From Hyaloperonospora brassicae (Eukaryota > Oomycota > Peronosporomycetes > Peronosporales > Peronosporaceae): a stretch of DNA of 64,000 bases. The stretch spans positions 36,301 to 100,300 of the forward strand of contig CANTFL010000490.1 in assembly GCA_947650285.1 (NCBI GenBank), in the 5' to 3' direction. A program made the translations under genes and the position numbers. Below the pieces are notes generated by a model. It was not told the DNA's origin and did no database searches. It saw only the letters and a list, made by a program, of their open reading frames with translations. Positions within the stretch are counted from its first letter, which is position 1. Each line of letters starts with the position of its first letter. This document shows, piece after piece, positions 11,194-23,200 of this stretch.

Positions 11194-12833
11194 TCATAAC
11201 TCAATTGAAAGATCTTCCTGCGAGCTGTCGCCAGCCCGTCTTCCAGAGAAAGGAATATCGATGGACCTGAAGCTGTGCGAATACGATATTAACACGATCC
11301 TTTGCAGGATCATCCCATGACCTTTGCGGTGCTTATGCACAGAGTAGGTCAGAGCATATTGCCTGTTCCTCTCGTGATCCGAATTTCTCGCGCAATTCAA
11401 TGAATTTGCGATCCTTCTCGTGTTGGTCGAGATGGTGGGCCAAACGACTTGGAAGAGGGTTTTCCCCATCCACATACTTTAGTGGACTCACACGGTGGTC
11501 AATACTTCCTTGTGGAGCTGATCTTGTACCACCGTGACGATATAGATCGAAGGGTGAGCTACCTCGTCCAGCGGCGGGGGTACCACCATTGTAGAACAGC
11601 TGGGATCCCCGCCCTCAGCTGATGGTGGATGTTCTCGGTCTCGTCGAGCTGTACGAATAGACGCTCCATTTAACTGTGAAGGGCCATCGTCGAACAAACG
11701 CCCGGTGCGTTCTTTAAGGAATTGTAAAGTCTTAATTTCTTTAAGTATCTCAGACGAGATGCGCGCCCTCCGAAATGCTTGAATAGGGAGAAAAGCCTCC
11801 CAAGGGCTCAAACAGACTTGTCTACTCAACTCTGACTATTTTCTCCGCACTTGAGACAAGGTGGATCTACATCTCAGAACAATCGGTGCAATTTATACCG
11901 AGCACCGGTTGGCGACTGCTGTTCCAGATTATTGCGAGCTGTAAAATGATAGTTCAGCCAAGCGTCACGACGAATATAATCAATATTGCCGACAAAAGAG
12001 ATCCATGTCTGCACTAACAAAGATTCTTCTTGGTCTCGGTTGCAGTGATTTAACCGATGTCTGAAAAAGATATAGACTTATAACATATGGATCATGCGAT
12101 AATCTCTCGCAATGACATCAAGACCGTGGCCCCTCGACATATTAAGGAGTGAGATCTGATAATTTAATTATATATTCATACAGCTGCTTGATATTTTGTT
12201 GAGAAGGCATCCATATTATGATTCCAGGAGCAGATCGTAACTCGTTACAATCCTGATCCTCTTGCGAAATACCGACATTAATATAGGCACTACGATCGCC
12301 GCAATCACTGAGGTTGCTACGGCTACGATGCCTACGTGAAAAGTCATCGACATCATCATAACGACTAATAGCCTCATGTTTTGCACTTGTGTTAGATGAT
12401 TGCGTGCGCGATCGGTTCGATCCCGGCGACAATGCTCAGACTTGACATATGAGTCAAACATATCATGGTGTAAATTCTTTATGACACTATCAAGAGATGT
12501 GGCAATTGCCGTTTCCGCACCCACAGCCTTACCTCCGGGCTTTGCGGGAGACTTTGAGTCGGACGCGGGATCCGACTCGCCCGATTATACAACCTTTGTT
12601 TCGGGGTCGACGTACATTGGACTACCACCCGCAGTCGGGGCTGCAGATGAAGAAGCTGCACGTGAATTACCATGCCTACCTGTAACTTTAGGAGTTGCAG
12701 GCTGCTTATCAGCAGCAACAGGCGACGGAGGACCTGATTCTGAATCTTGATATGCTTGCTTGCCGGCTGCATGCATCCGTGCAACCGCGTCATTCGCGGA
12801 CTTGTTTGCGAAGCACATAAACGAACTCATCAT
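11194..12833 (-). pseudogene. Antisense gene of gypsy copy 1 (relic)
   Basis: On the minus strand between the pol end and the 3' LTR lies a relic of the antisense protein seen in the young element. It keeps PTGARYKLH (about 11,886-11,912), an upstream FFRHR/RRDAWL block, a downstream SPWEAFL-like block (11,790-11,810) and LHHDMFDS, which resembles LHHSLFGS of the young copy. It starts at about 12,833, roughly 140 bp inside the LTR, as in the young copy (about 130 bp). The N-terminus is Ala/Ser/Pro-rich but otherwise diverged. The frame is broken at several points. Confidence 0.65.
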
Positions 12834-12977
12834 GCGCTAGAAGCTATAAGTAGTTGTTCAATTTAAATAGTGCTCCCTTTACCCGGAGTGACACGACGGT
12901 GATCACTCTGCTACCAATCAATCGTAATAATGACTTTCGTAAATGATGGTTGGAGGGGCGGGTTATGTACCGAGGTG

Positions 12978-13190
12978 ATCCCGTTACATTAAATTGATAC
13001 TAATGTATCTATTAGTGGGCATTACCTAATTCGATAGTAATCATTTAAAATTTCTTAATAAGAGGTGATATTGGCGGAATATTACCCCCGAGGGTAATAG
13101 TCTTAAATACATCACTATTTAGTTGATGTAGACCACATTGTCATGCAGAAATCGTTTCTTTGAAACAATCCACCTAAGTGGAATTTACGA
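12978..13190 (+). repeat. 3' LTR fragment of gypsy copy 1, cut by the satellite
   Basis: The motif GAGGTGATCCCGTTACATTA resembles the polypurine tract plus the palindromic LTR head of the young element with about 12 nt deleted. A later block, GGCGGAATATTACC (about 13,074), matches the copy-1 5' LTR near 5265. Similarity fades by about 13,190, where satellite monomers begin at 13,212. Confidence 0.55.
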
Positions 13191-14199
13191 AAGTTGGCAA
13201 ATTCGTTATCAGCGATTTGAGTGTCGATAACTCAAGTGTCGGGGACTCGGGTATCGGCGACTCAATTGTTGGCGACTCGAATATCCGTGATTGGGTGCCG
13301 GTGACTCAGTGTCGGCGGCTGAGGTATCGGCTACTCTAGTGTCAGCGACTCACGTGTCGGCGACGTAAGTGTCGGTGACTCGAGTGCTGCCGTCTCAAGT
13401 GGTCGGCGGCTCGGATGCTGGTTACTCGGGTGTCGGCGACTCGGGTATCGACGATCGGGTGCCATTGACTTGGGTGTCGGCGGCGCAAGTGTCGGTGCCT
13501 CAAGTATCAGTGAACTAAGTGTCAGTGCCTCAATTGTTGGTGACGCAAGGGACGGTGACGTAAGTGTCGGTGACTCGGATGACGGCGGCTGAGGTATCGG
13601 CTACTCTAGCGTCAGCAACTCAAGTGTCGGCGAGTCCATGTCGGCGACTCGAGTGACGGCGACTCGAGCGACGGTGACTAGAGTGCTGACGTCTCAAGTG
13701 TCGGAGACTGGAGTATCGGCGATGGGGTGCCGGTGACTCGGGTGTCGGCGGCCAAGGTATCGGTGCCTTAAGTGGTGGGCCGCAAGTGTCGGTGACTCGA
13801 GTGATGCCGTCTCAAGTGGTCGGCGGCTCGGATGTCGGCAGCTGAGAGATCGGCGACTCGGGTATCTACGATCAGGTGCCGTCGACTTGGGTTTCGGCGG
13901 CGCAAGTGTCGGTGCCTCAACTATCGGTGACCTAAGTGTCAGTGACTCAATTGTTGGTGACGCAAGGGTCGGTGACGTAAGTGTCGGATACGTAAGTGTA
14001 GGCGATCGGATGCTGGTTACTCGGGTGTCGGCGACTCAAACTACGGCGACTCGAGTGCCAGCACCTCAAGTTTCGGCGACTCCGGTGTCGGCGGCTGAGG
14101 TATCGGCAACTCTAGCGTCAGCGACTGAAGTGTCGGCGAGTCTGTGTCGGCGACTCGAGTGACGGCGACTCGAGCGACGGTGACTAGAGTGCTGACGTC

Positions 14200-17100
14200 C
14201 CAAGTGTCGGTGACTGGAGTATCGGCGATGGGGTGCCGGTGACTCGGGTGTCGGCGGCCAAGGTATCGGTGCCTTAAGTGGTGGGCCGCAAGTGTCGGCG
14301 ACTCAAGTGTCGGTGACTTAAGATTCGGCGACTCGGGTATCGGCGATCGGGTGCTGGAGACTCAAGTGTCGGTGACTCGAATGCTGGAGACTCCAGTGTC
14401 GGCGACTCAAGTGACGGCGACTCGGATGTCGGTGGCATTAGTGCCGGTGCCTGAAGTGTCGGCGACGTAAGTGTCGGTGACTCGAGTGCTACCGTCTCAA
14501 GTGGTCGTCGGCTCGGATGTCGGCGGCTTAGAGATCGGCGACTCGGGTATCTACGATCGGGTGCCATTGACTTGGGTTTCGGCGGCGCAAGTGTCGGTGC
14601 CTCAAGTATCGGTGACCTAATTGTCAGTGCCCAAATATCGGTGACGTAAGTGTCGGATACGTAAGTGTAGGATACGTAAGTGTTGGTGACGTAAGTGTCG
14701 GATACGTAAGTGTACGCGATCGGATGCTGGTTACTTGGGTGTCGGCGACTCAAACTACGGCGACTCGAGTGCCAGCACCTCAAGTTTCGGCGACTCCGGT
14801 GTCGGCGGCTGAGGTATCGGCAACTCTAGCGTCAGCGACTCAAGTGTCGGCGAGTCTGTGTCGGCGACTCGAGTGACGGCGACTCGAGCGACGGTGACTA
14901 GAGTGCTGACGTCCCAAGTGTCGGTGACTGGAGTATCGGCGATGGGGTGTCGGTGACTCGGGTGTCGGCGGCCAAGGTATCGGTGCCTTAAGTGGTGGGC
15001 CGCAAGTGTCGGCGACTCAAGTGTCGGTGACTTAAGATTCGGCGACTCGGGTATCGGCGATCGGGTGCTGGAGACTCAAGTGTCGGTGACTCGAATGCTG
15101 GCGACTCCAGTGTCGGCGACTCAAGTGACGGCGACTCGGATGTCGGCAGCTGAGAGATTGACGACCCGGGTATTTACGATCGAGTGCCGGTGACTTGGGT
15201 GTCGGTGGCATTAGTGCCGGTGCCTGAAGTGTCGGCGACGTAAGTGTCGGTGACTCGAGTGCTGCCGTCTCAAGTGGTCGGCGGCTCGGATGTCGATGGC
15301 TGAGAGATCGGCGACTCGGGTATCTACGATCGGGTGCCATTGACTTGGGTTTTGGCGGCGCAAGTGTCGGTGCCTCAAGTATTGGTGAACTAAGTGTCAG
15401 TGCCCAATTGTTGGTGACGTAAGGGTCGGTGACGTAAGTGTCGGTGACTCGGATGTCGGCGGCTGAGGTATCGGCTACTCTAGCGTCAGTAACTCAAGTG
15501 TCGTCGAGTCCGTGTCGGCGACTCGAGTGACGGTGACTCGAGCGACGGTGACTAGAGTGCTGACGTCTCAAGTGTCGGTCACTTAAGATTCGGCGACTCG
15601 GGTATCGGCGATCGGGTGCTGGCGTCTCAAGTGTCGGTGACTCGAATGCTGGCGACTCCAGTGTCGGCGACTCAAGTGACGGCGACTCGGATGTCGGCAG
15701 CTGAGAGATTGACGACCCGGGTATTTACGATCGAGTGCCGGTGACTTGGGTGTCGGTGGCATTAGTGCCGGTGCCTGAAGTGTCGGCGACGTAAGTGTCG
15801 GTGACTCGAGTGCTGCCGTCTCAAGTGGTCGGCGGCTCGGATGTCGATGGCTGAGAGATCGCGACTCGGGTATCTACGATCGGGTGCCGTCGACTTGGGT
15901 TTCGGCGGCGCAAGTGTCGGTGCCTCAAGTATTGGTGAACTAAGTGTCAGTGCCCAATTATCGGTGACGTAAGGGTCGGTGACTAAGTGTCGGTGACTCG
16001 GATGTCGGTGGCTGAGGTATCGGCAACTCTAGCGTCAGCGACTGAAGTGTCGGCGAGTTTGTGACGGCGACTCGAGTGACGGCGACTCGAGCGACGGTGA
16101 CTAGAGTGCTGACGTCTCAAGTGTCGGTGACTGGAGTATCGGCGATGGGGTGCCGGTGACTCGGGTGTCGGCGGCCAAGGTATCGGTGCCTTAAGTGGTG
16201 GGCCGCAAGTGTCGGCGACTCAAGTGTCGGTGACTTAAGATTCGGCGACTCGGGTATCGGCGATCGGGTGCTGGAGACTCAAGTGTCGGTGACTCGAATG
16301 CTGGAGACTCCAGTGTCGGCGACTCAAGTGACGGCGACTCGGATGTCGGTGGCATTAGTGCCGGTGCCTGAAGTGTCGGCGACGTAAGTGTCGGTGACTC
16401 GAGTGCTGCCGTCTCAAGTGGTCGGCGGCTCGGATGTCGATGGCTGAGAGATCGGCGACTCGGGTATCTACGATCGGGTGCCATTGACTTGGGTTTCGGC
16501 GGCGCAAGTGTCGGTGCCTCAAGTATCGGTGACCTAATTGTCAGTGCCCAAATATCGGTGACGTAAGTGTCGGATACGTAAGTGTAGGATACGTAAGTGT
16601 TGGTGACGTAAGTGTCGGATACGTAAGTGTACGCGATCGGATGCTGGTTACTTGGGTGTCGGCGACTCAAACTACGGCGACTCGAGTGCCAGCACCTCAA
16701 GTTTCGGCGACTCCGGTGTCGGCGGCTGAGGTATCGGCAACTCTAGCGTCAGCGACTCAAGTGTCGGCGAGTCTGTGTCGGCGACTCGAGTGACGGCGAC
16801 TCGAGCGACGGTGACTAGAGTGCTGACGTCTCAAGTGTCGGTGACTGGAGTATCGGCGATGGGGTGTCGGTGACTCGGGTGTCGGCGGCCAAGGTATCGG
16901 TGCCTTAAGTGGTGGGCCGCAAGTGTCGGCGACTCAAGTGTCGGTGACTTAAGATTCGGCGACTCGGGTATCGGCGATCGGGTGCTGGAGACTCAAGTGT
17001 CGGTGACTCGAATGCTGGCGACTCCAGTGTCGGCGACTCAAGTGACGGCGACTCGGATGTCGGCAGCTGAGAGATTGACGACCCGGGTATTTACGATCGA

Positions 17101-17810
17101 GTGCCGGTGACTTGGGTGTCGGTGGCATTAGTGCCGGTGCCTGAAGTGTCGGCGACGTAAGTGTCGGTGACTCGAGTGCTGCCGTCTCAAGTGGTCGTCG
17201 GCTCGGATGTCGGCGGCTGAGAGATCGGCGACTCGGGTATCTACGATCGGGTGCCATTGACTTGGGTTTCGGCGGCGCAAGTGTCGGTGCCTCAAGTATT
17301 GGTGAACTAAGTGTCAGTGCCCAATTGTTGGTGACGTAAGGGTCGGTGACGTAAGTGTCGGTGACTCGGATGTCGGCGGCTGAGGTATCGGCTACTCTAG
17401 CGTCAGTAACTCAAGTGTCGTCGAGTCCGTGTCGGCGACTCGAGTGACGGTGACTCGAGCGACGGTGACTAGAGTGCTGACGTCTCAAGTGTCGGTCACT
17501 TAAGATTCGGCGACTCGGGTATCGGCGATCGGGTGCTGGCGTCTCAAGTGTCGGTGACTCGAATGCTGGCGACTCCAGTGTCGGCGACTCAAGTGACGGC
17601 GACTCGGATGTCGGCAGCTGAGAGATTGACGACCCGGGTATTTACGATCGAGTGCCGGTGACTTGGGTGTCGGTGGCATTAGTGCCGGTGCCTGAAGTGT
17701 CGGCGACGTAAGTGTCGGTGACTCGAGTGCTGCCGTCTCAAGTGGTCGTCGGCTCGGATGTCGGCGGCTGAGAGATCGGCGACTCGGGTATCTACGATCG
17801 GGTGCCATTG
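14200..17810. repeat. Tandem 1.9-kb segmental duplication inside the satellite
   Basis: The block beginning near 14,274 recurs near 16,191, an offset of 1917 bp, nearly base for base. The pairs 14,274-14,783 with 16,191-16,700 and 15,032-15,340 with 16,949-17,257 share this offset. A further copy of the second block sits 551 bp on, at 17,500-17,808. This is what recent unequal exchange over more than one higher-order unit would leave. Confidence 0.8.
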
Positions 17811-20039
17811 ACTTGGGTTTCGGCGGCGCAAGTGTCGGTTCCTCAAGTATTGGTGAACTAAGTGTCAGTGCCCAATTGTTGGTGACGTAAGGGTCGGTGA
17901 CGTAAGTGTCGGTGACTCGGATGTCGGCGGCTGAGGTATCGGCTACTATAGCGTCAGTAACTCAAGTGTCGTCGAGTCCGTGTCGGCGACTCGAGTGACG
18001 GTGACTCGAGCGACGGTGACTAGAGTGCTGACGTCTCAAGTGTCGGTGACTTAAGATTAGGCGACTCGGGTATCGGCGATCGGGTGCTGGCGTCTCAAGT
18101 GTCGGTGACTCGAATGCTGGCGACTCCAGTGTCGGCGACTCAAGTGACGGCGACTCGGATGTCGGCAGCTGAGAGATTGACGACCCGGGTATTTACGATC
18201 GGATGCCGGTGACTTGGGTGTCGGCGGCGCAAGTGTCGGTGCCTCAAGTATCGGTGACCTAAGCGTCAGTGCCCGATTGTCGGTGACGTAGGGTCGGTGA
18301 CGAAAGTGTCGGATACGTAAGTGTCGGATACGTAAGTGTAGGAGATCGGATGCCATTGACTTGGGTTTCGGCGGCGCAAGTGTCGGTGCCTCAAGTATCG
18401 GTGACCTAATTGTCAGTGCCCAAATATCGGTGACGTAAGTGTCGGATACGTAAGTGTAGGATACGTAAGTGTTGGTGACGTAAGTGTCGGATACGTAAGT
18501 GTACGCGATCGGATGCTGGTTACTTGGGTGTCGGCGACTCAAACTACGGCGACTCGATTGCCAGCACTTCAAGTTTCGGCGACTCGGGTGTCGGCGGCTG
18601 AGGTATCGGCTACTCTAGCGTCAGCAACTCAAGTGTCGGCGAGTCTGTGTCGGCGAATCTGTGTCGGCGACTCGAGTGACGGCGACTCGGATGTCGGCAG
18701 CTGAGAGATTGGCGACCCGGGTATTTACGATCGGGTGCCGGTGACTTGGGTGTCGGCGGCATTAGTGCCGGTGCCTGAAGTGTCGGCTACGTAAGTGTCG
18801 GTGACTCGAGTGCTGCCGTCTCAAGTGGTCGTCGGCTCGGATGTCGGCGGCTGAGAGATCGCGACTCGGGTATCTACGATCGGGTGCCGTTGACTTGGGT
18901 TTCGGCGGCGCAAGTGTCGGTGCCTCAAGTATCGGTGACCTAATTGTCAGTGCCCAAATATCGGTGACGTAAATGTCGGATACGTAAGTGTAGCATACGT
19001 AAGTGTTTGTGACGTGGGTGTCGGATACGTAAGTGTACGCGATCGGATGCTGGTTACTTGGGTGTCGGCGACTCAAACTACGGCGACTCGATTGCCAGCA
19101 CCTCAAGTTTCGGCGACTCGGGTGTCGGCGGCTGAGGTATCGGCTACTCTAGCGTCAGCGACTCAAGTGTCGACGACTCGAGTGACGGCGACTCGAGCGA
19201 CGGTGACTAGAGTGCTGACGTCTCAAGTGTCGGTGACTGGAGTATCGGCGATGGGGTGCCGGTGACTCGGGTGTCGGCGGCCAAGGTATCGGTGCTTTAA
19301 GTGGTGGGCCGCAAGTGTCGGCGACTCAAGTGTCGGTGACTTAAGATTCGGCGACTCGGGTATCGGCGATCGGGTGCTGGAGACTCAAGTGTCGGTGACT
19401 CGAATGCTGGCGACTCCAGTGTCGGCGACTCAAGTGACGGCGACTCGGATGTCGGCAGCTGAGAGATTGACGACCCGGGTATTTACGATCGAGTGCCGGT
19501 GACTTGGGTGTCGGTGGCATTAGTGCCGGTGCCTGAAGTGTCGGCGACGTAAGTGTCGGTGACTCGAGTGCTGCCGTCTCAAGTGGTCGGCGGCTCGGAT
19601 GTCGATGGCTGAGAGATCGCGACTCGGGTATCTACGATCGGGTGCCGTCGACTTGGGTTTCGGCGGCGCAAGTGTCGGTGCCTCAAGTATCGGTGACCTA
19701 ATTGTCAGTGCCCAATTATCGGTGACGTAAGTGTCGGATACGTAAGTGTAGGCGATCGGATGCTGGTTACTCGGGTGTCGGCGACTCAAACTACGGCGAC
19801 TCGAGTGCCAGCACCTCAAGTTTCGGCGACTCAGGTGTCGGCAACTGAGGTATCGGCTACTCTAGCGTCAGCGACTCAAGTGTCGGCGAGTCTGTGTCGG
19901 CGAGTCTGTGTCGGCGACTCGAGTGACGGCGACTTGAGCGACGGTGACTAGAGTGCTGGCGTCTCAAGTGTCGGTGACTGGAGTATCGGCGATGGGGTGC
20001 CGGTGACTCGGGTGTCGGCGGCCAAGGTATCGGTGCCTT

Positions 20040-20290
20040 AAGTGGTGGGCCGCAAGTGTCGGCGACTCAAGTGTCGGTGACTTAAGATTCGGCGACTCGG
20101 GTATCGGCGATCGGGTGCTGGAGACTCAAGTGTCGGCGACTCAAGTGTCGGTGACTTAAGATTCGGCGACTCGGGTATCGGCGATCGGGTGCTGGAGACT
20201 CAAGTGTCGGCGACTCAAGTGTCGGTGACTTAAGATTCGGCGACTCGGGTATCGGCGATCGGGTGCTGGAGACTCAAGTGTCGGTGACTC
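20040..20290. repeat. Local triplication inside a higher-order unit
   Basis: A short block of about 75 bp (the run of monomers from GTGTCGGCGACTCAA through GATTCGGCGACTCGG to GTGCTGGAGACTCAA) is repeated three times here. It is doubled in the units near 20,950, 26,230 and 27,050. This explains part of the length variation between higher-order units. Confidence 0.7.
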
Positions 20291-23200
20291 GAATGCTAGC
20301 GACTCCAGTGTCGGCGACTCAAGTGACGGCGACTCGGATGTCGGCAGCTGAGAGATTGACGACCCGGGTATTTACGATCGGGTGCCGGTGACTTGGGTGT
20401 CGGCGGCATTAGTGCCGGTGCCTGAAGTGTCGGCGACGTAAGTGTCGGTGACTCGAGTGCTGCCGTCTCAAGTGGTCGGCGGCTCGGATGTCGATGGCTG
20501 AGAGATCGCGACTCGGGTATCTACGATCGGGTGCCGTCGACTTGGGTTTCGGCGGCGCAAGTGTCGGTGCCTCAAGTATCGGTGACCTAAGTGTCAGTGC
20601 CCAATTATCGGTGACGTAAGTGTCGGATACGTAAGTGTAGGCGATCGGATGCTGGTTACTCGGGTGTCGGCGACTCAAACTACGGCGACTCGAGTGCCAG
20701 CACCTCAAGTTTCGGCGACTCAGGTGTCGGCAACTGAGGTATCGGCTACTCTAGCGTCAGCGACTCAAGTGTTGGCGTGTCTGTGTCGGCGAGTCTGTGT
20801 CGGCGACTCGAGTGACGGCGACTTGAGCGACGGTGACTAGAGTGCTGGCGTCTCAAGTGTCGGTGACTGGAGTATCGGCGATGGGGTGTCGGTGACTCGG
20901 GTGTCGGCGGCCAAGGTATCGGTGCCTTAAGTGGTGGGTCGCAAGTGTCGGCGACTCAAGTGTCGGTGACTTAAGATTCGGCGACTCGGGTATCGGCGAT
21001 CGGGTGCTGGAGACTCAAGTGTCGGCGACTCAAGTGTCGGTGACTTAAGATTCGGCGACTCGGGTATCGGCGATCGGGTGCTGGAGACTCAAGTGTCGGT
21101 GACTCGAATGCTAGCGACTCCAGTGTCGGCGACTCAAGTGACGGCGACTCGGATGTCGGCAGCTGAGAGATTGGCGACCCGGGTATTTACGATCGGGTGC
21201 CGGTGACTTGGGTGTCGGTGGCATTAGTGCCGGTGCCTGAAGTGTCGGCGACGTAAGTGTCGGTGACTCGAGTGCTGCCGTCTCAAGTGGTCGGCGACTC
21301 GGATGTCGGCAGCTGAGAGATCGCGACTCGGGTATCTACGATCGGGTGCCGTTGACCTGGGTTTCGGCGGCGCAAGTGTCGGTGCCTCAAGTATCGGTGA
21401 CCTAATTGTCAGTGCCCAATTATCGGTGACGTAAGTGTCGGATACGTAAGTGTAGGCGATCGGATGCTGGTTACTCGGGTGTCGGCGACTCAAACTACGG
21501 CGACTCGAGTGCCAGCACCTCAAGTTTCGGCGACTCAGGTGTCGGCAACTGAGGTATCGGCTACTCTAGCGTCAGCGACTCAAGTGTCGGCGAGTCTGTG
21601 TCGGCGAGTCTGTGTCGGCGACTCGAGTGACGGCGACTTGAGCGACGGTGACTAGAGTGCTGGCGTCTCAAGTGTCGGTGACTGGAGTATCGGCGATGGG
21701 GTGTCGGTGACTCGGGTGTCGGCGGCCAAGGTATCGGTGCCTTAAGTGGTGGGCCGCAAGTGTCGGCGACTCAAGTGTCGGTGACTTAAGATTCGGCGAC
21801 TCGGGTATCGGCGATCGGGTGCTGGAGACTCAAGTGTCGGTGGCTCGAATGCTGGAGACTCCAGTGTCGGAGACTCAAGTGACGGCGACTCGGATGTCGG
21901 CAGCTGAGAGATTGACGACCCGGGTATTTATGATCGGGTGCCGGTGACTTGGGTGTCGGTGGCATTAGTGCCGGTGCCTGAAGTGTCGGCGACGTAAGTG
22001 TCGGTGACTCGAGTGCTGCCGTCTCAAGTGGTCGTCGGCTCGGATGTCGGCGGCTGAGAGATCGCGACTCGGGTATCTACGATCGGGTGCCATTGACTTG
22101 GGTTTCGGCGGCGCAAGTGTCGGTGCCTCAAGTATCGGTGACCTAATTGTCAGTGCCCAAATATCGGTGACGTAAGTGTCGGATACGTAAGTGTAGGATA
22201 CGTAAGTGTTGGTGACGTAAGTGTCGGATACGTAAGTGTACGCGATCGGATGCTGGTTACTTGGGTGTCGGCGACTCAAACTACGGCGACTCGATTGCCA
22301 GCACCTCAAGTTTCGGCGACTCGGGTGTCGGCGGCTGAGGTATCGGCTACTCAAGTGTCGGCGAGTCTGTGTCGACGACTCGAGTGACGGCGACTCGAGC
22401 GACGGTGACTAGAGTGCTGACGTCCCAAGTGTCGGTGACTGGAGTATCGGCGATGGGGTGTCGGTGACTCGGGTGTCGGCGGCCAAGGTGTCGGTGCCTT
22501 AAGTGGTGGGCCGCAAGTGTCGGCGACTCAAGTGTCGGTGACTTAAGATTCGGCGACTCGGGTATCGGCGATCGGGTGCTGGAGACTCAAGTGTCGGTGA
22601 CTCGAATGCTGGCGACTCCAGTGTCGGAGACTCAAGTGACGGCGACTCGGATGTCGGCAGCTGAGAGATTGACGACCCGGGTATTTACGATCGAGTGCCG
22701 GTGACTTGGGTGTCGGTGGCATTAGTGCCGGTGCCTGAAGTGTCGGCGACGTAAGTGTCGGTGACTCGAGTGCTGCCGTCTCAAGTGGTCGGCGGCTCGG
22801 ATGTCGATGGCTGAGAGATCGCGACTCGGGTATCTACGATCGGGTGCCGTCGACTTGGGTTTCGGCGGCGCAAGTGTCGGTGCCTCAAGTATCGGTGACC
22901 TAATTGTCAGTGCCCAATTATCGGTGACGTAAGTGTCGGATACGTAAGTGTAGGCGATCGGATGCTGGTTACTCGGGTGTCGGCGACTCAAACTACGGCG
23001 ACTCGAGTGCCAGCACCTCAAGTTTCGGCGACTCAGGTGTCGGCAACTGAGGTATCGGCTACTCTAGCGTCAGCGACTCAAGTGTTGGCGAGTCTGTGTC
23101 GGCGACTCGAGTGACGGCGACTCGAGCGACGGTGACTAGAGTGCTGACGTCTCAAGTGTCGGTGACTGGAGTATCGGCGATGGGGTGCCGGTGACTCGGG

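Larger units (their letters stand above)
5170..13190 (+). mobile_element. Ty3/gypsy copy 1, degenerate near-full-length element
   Basis: It is collinear with the young element at 31,324-39,309: 5' LTR, PBS, gag, protease, RT, RNase H, integrase, acidic linker, chromodomain region, antisense gene and the start of a 3' LTR. Many stops and frameshifts break gag and pol. The 3' LTR is cut off where the satellite array begins, so the right end and any target duplication are lost. The LTR start at 5170 was set by aligning the palindromic LTR head of the young copy to the sequence around 5170-5195. Confidence 0.85.

Noticed and set aside
18057..18572. 171-codon minus-strand ORF as a gene
   Set aside because: It is a by-product of the 15-bp period; similar ORFs recur in every higher-order unit and break at monomer mutations.
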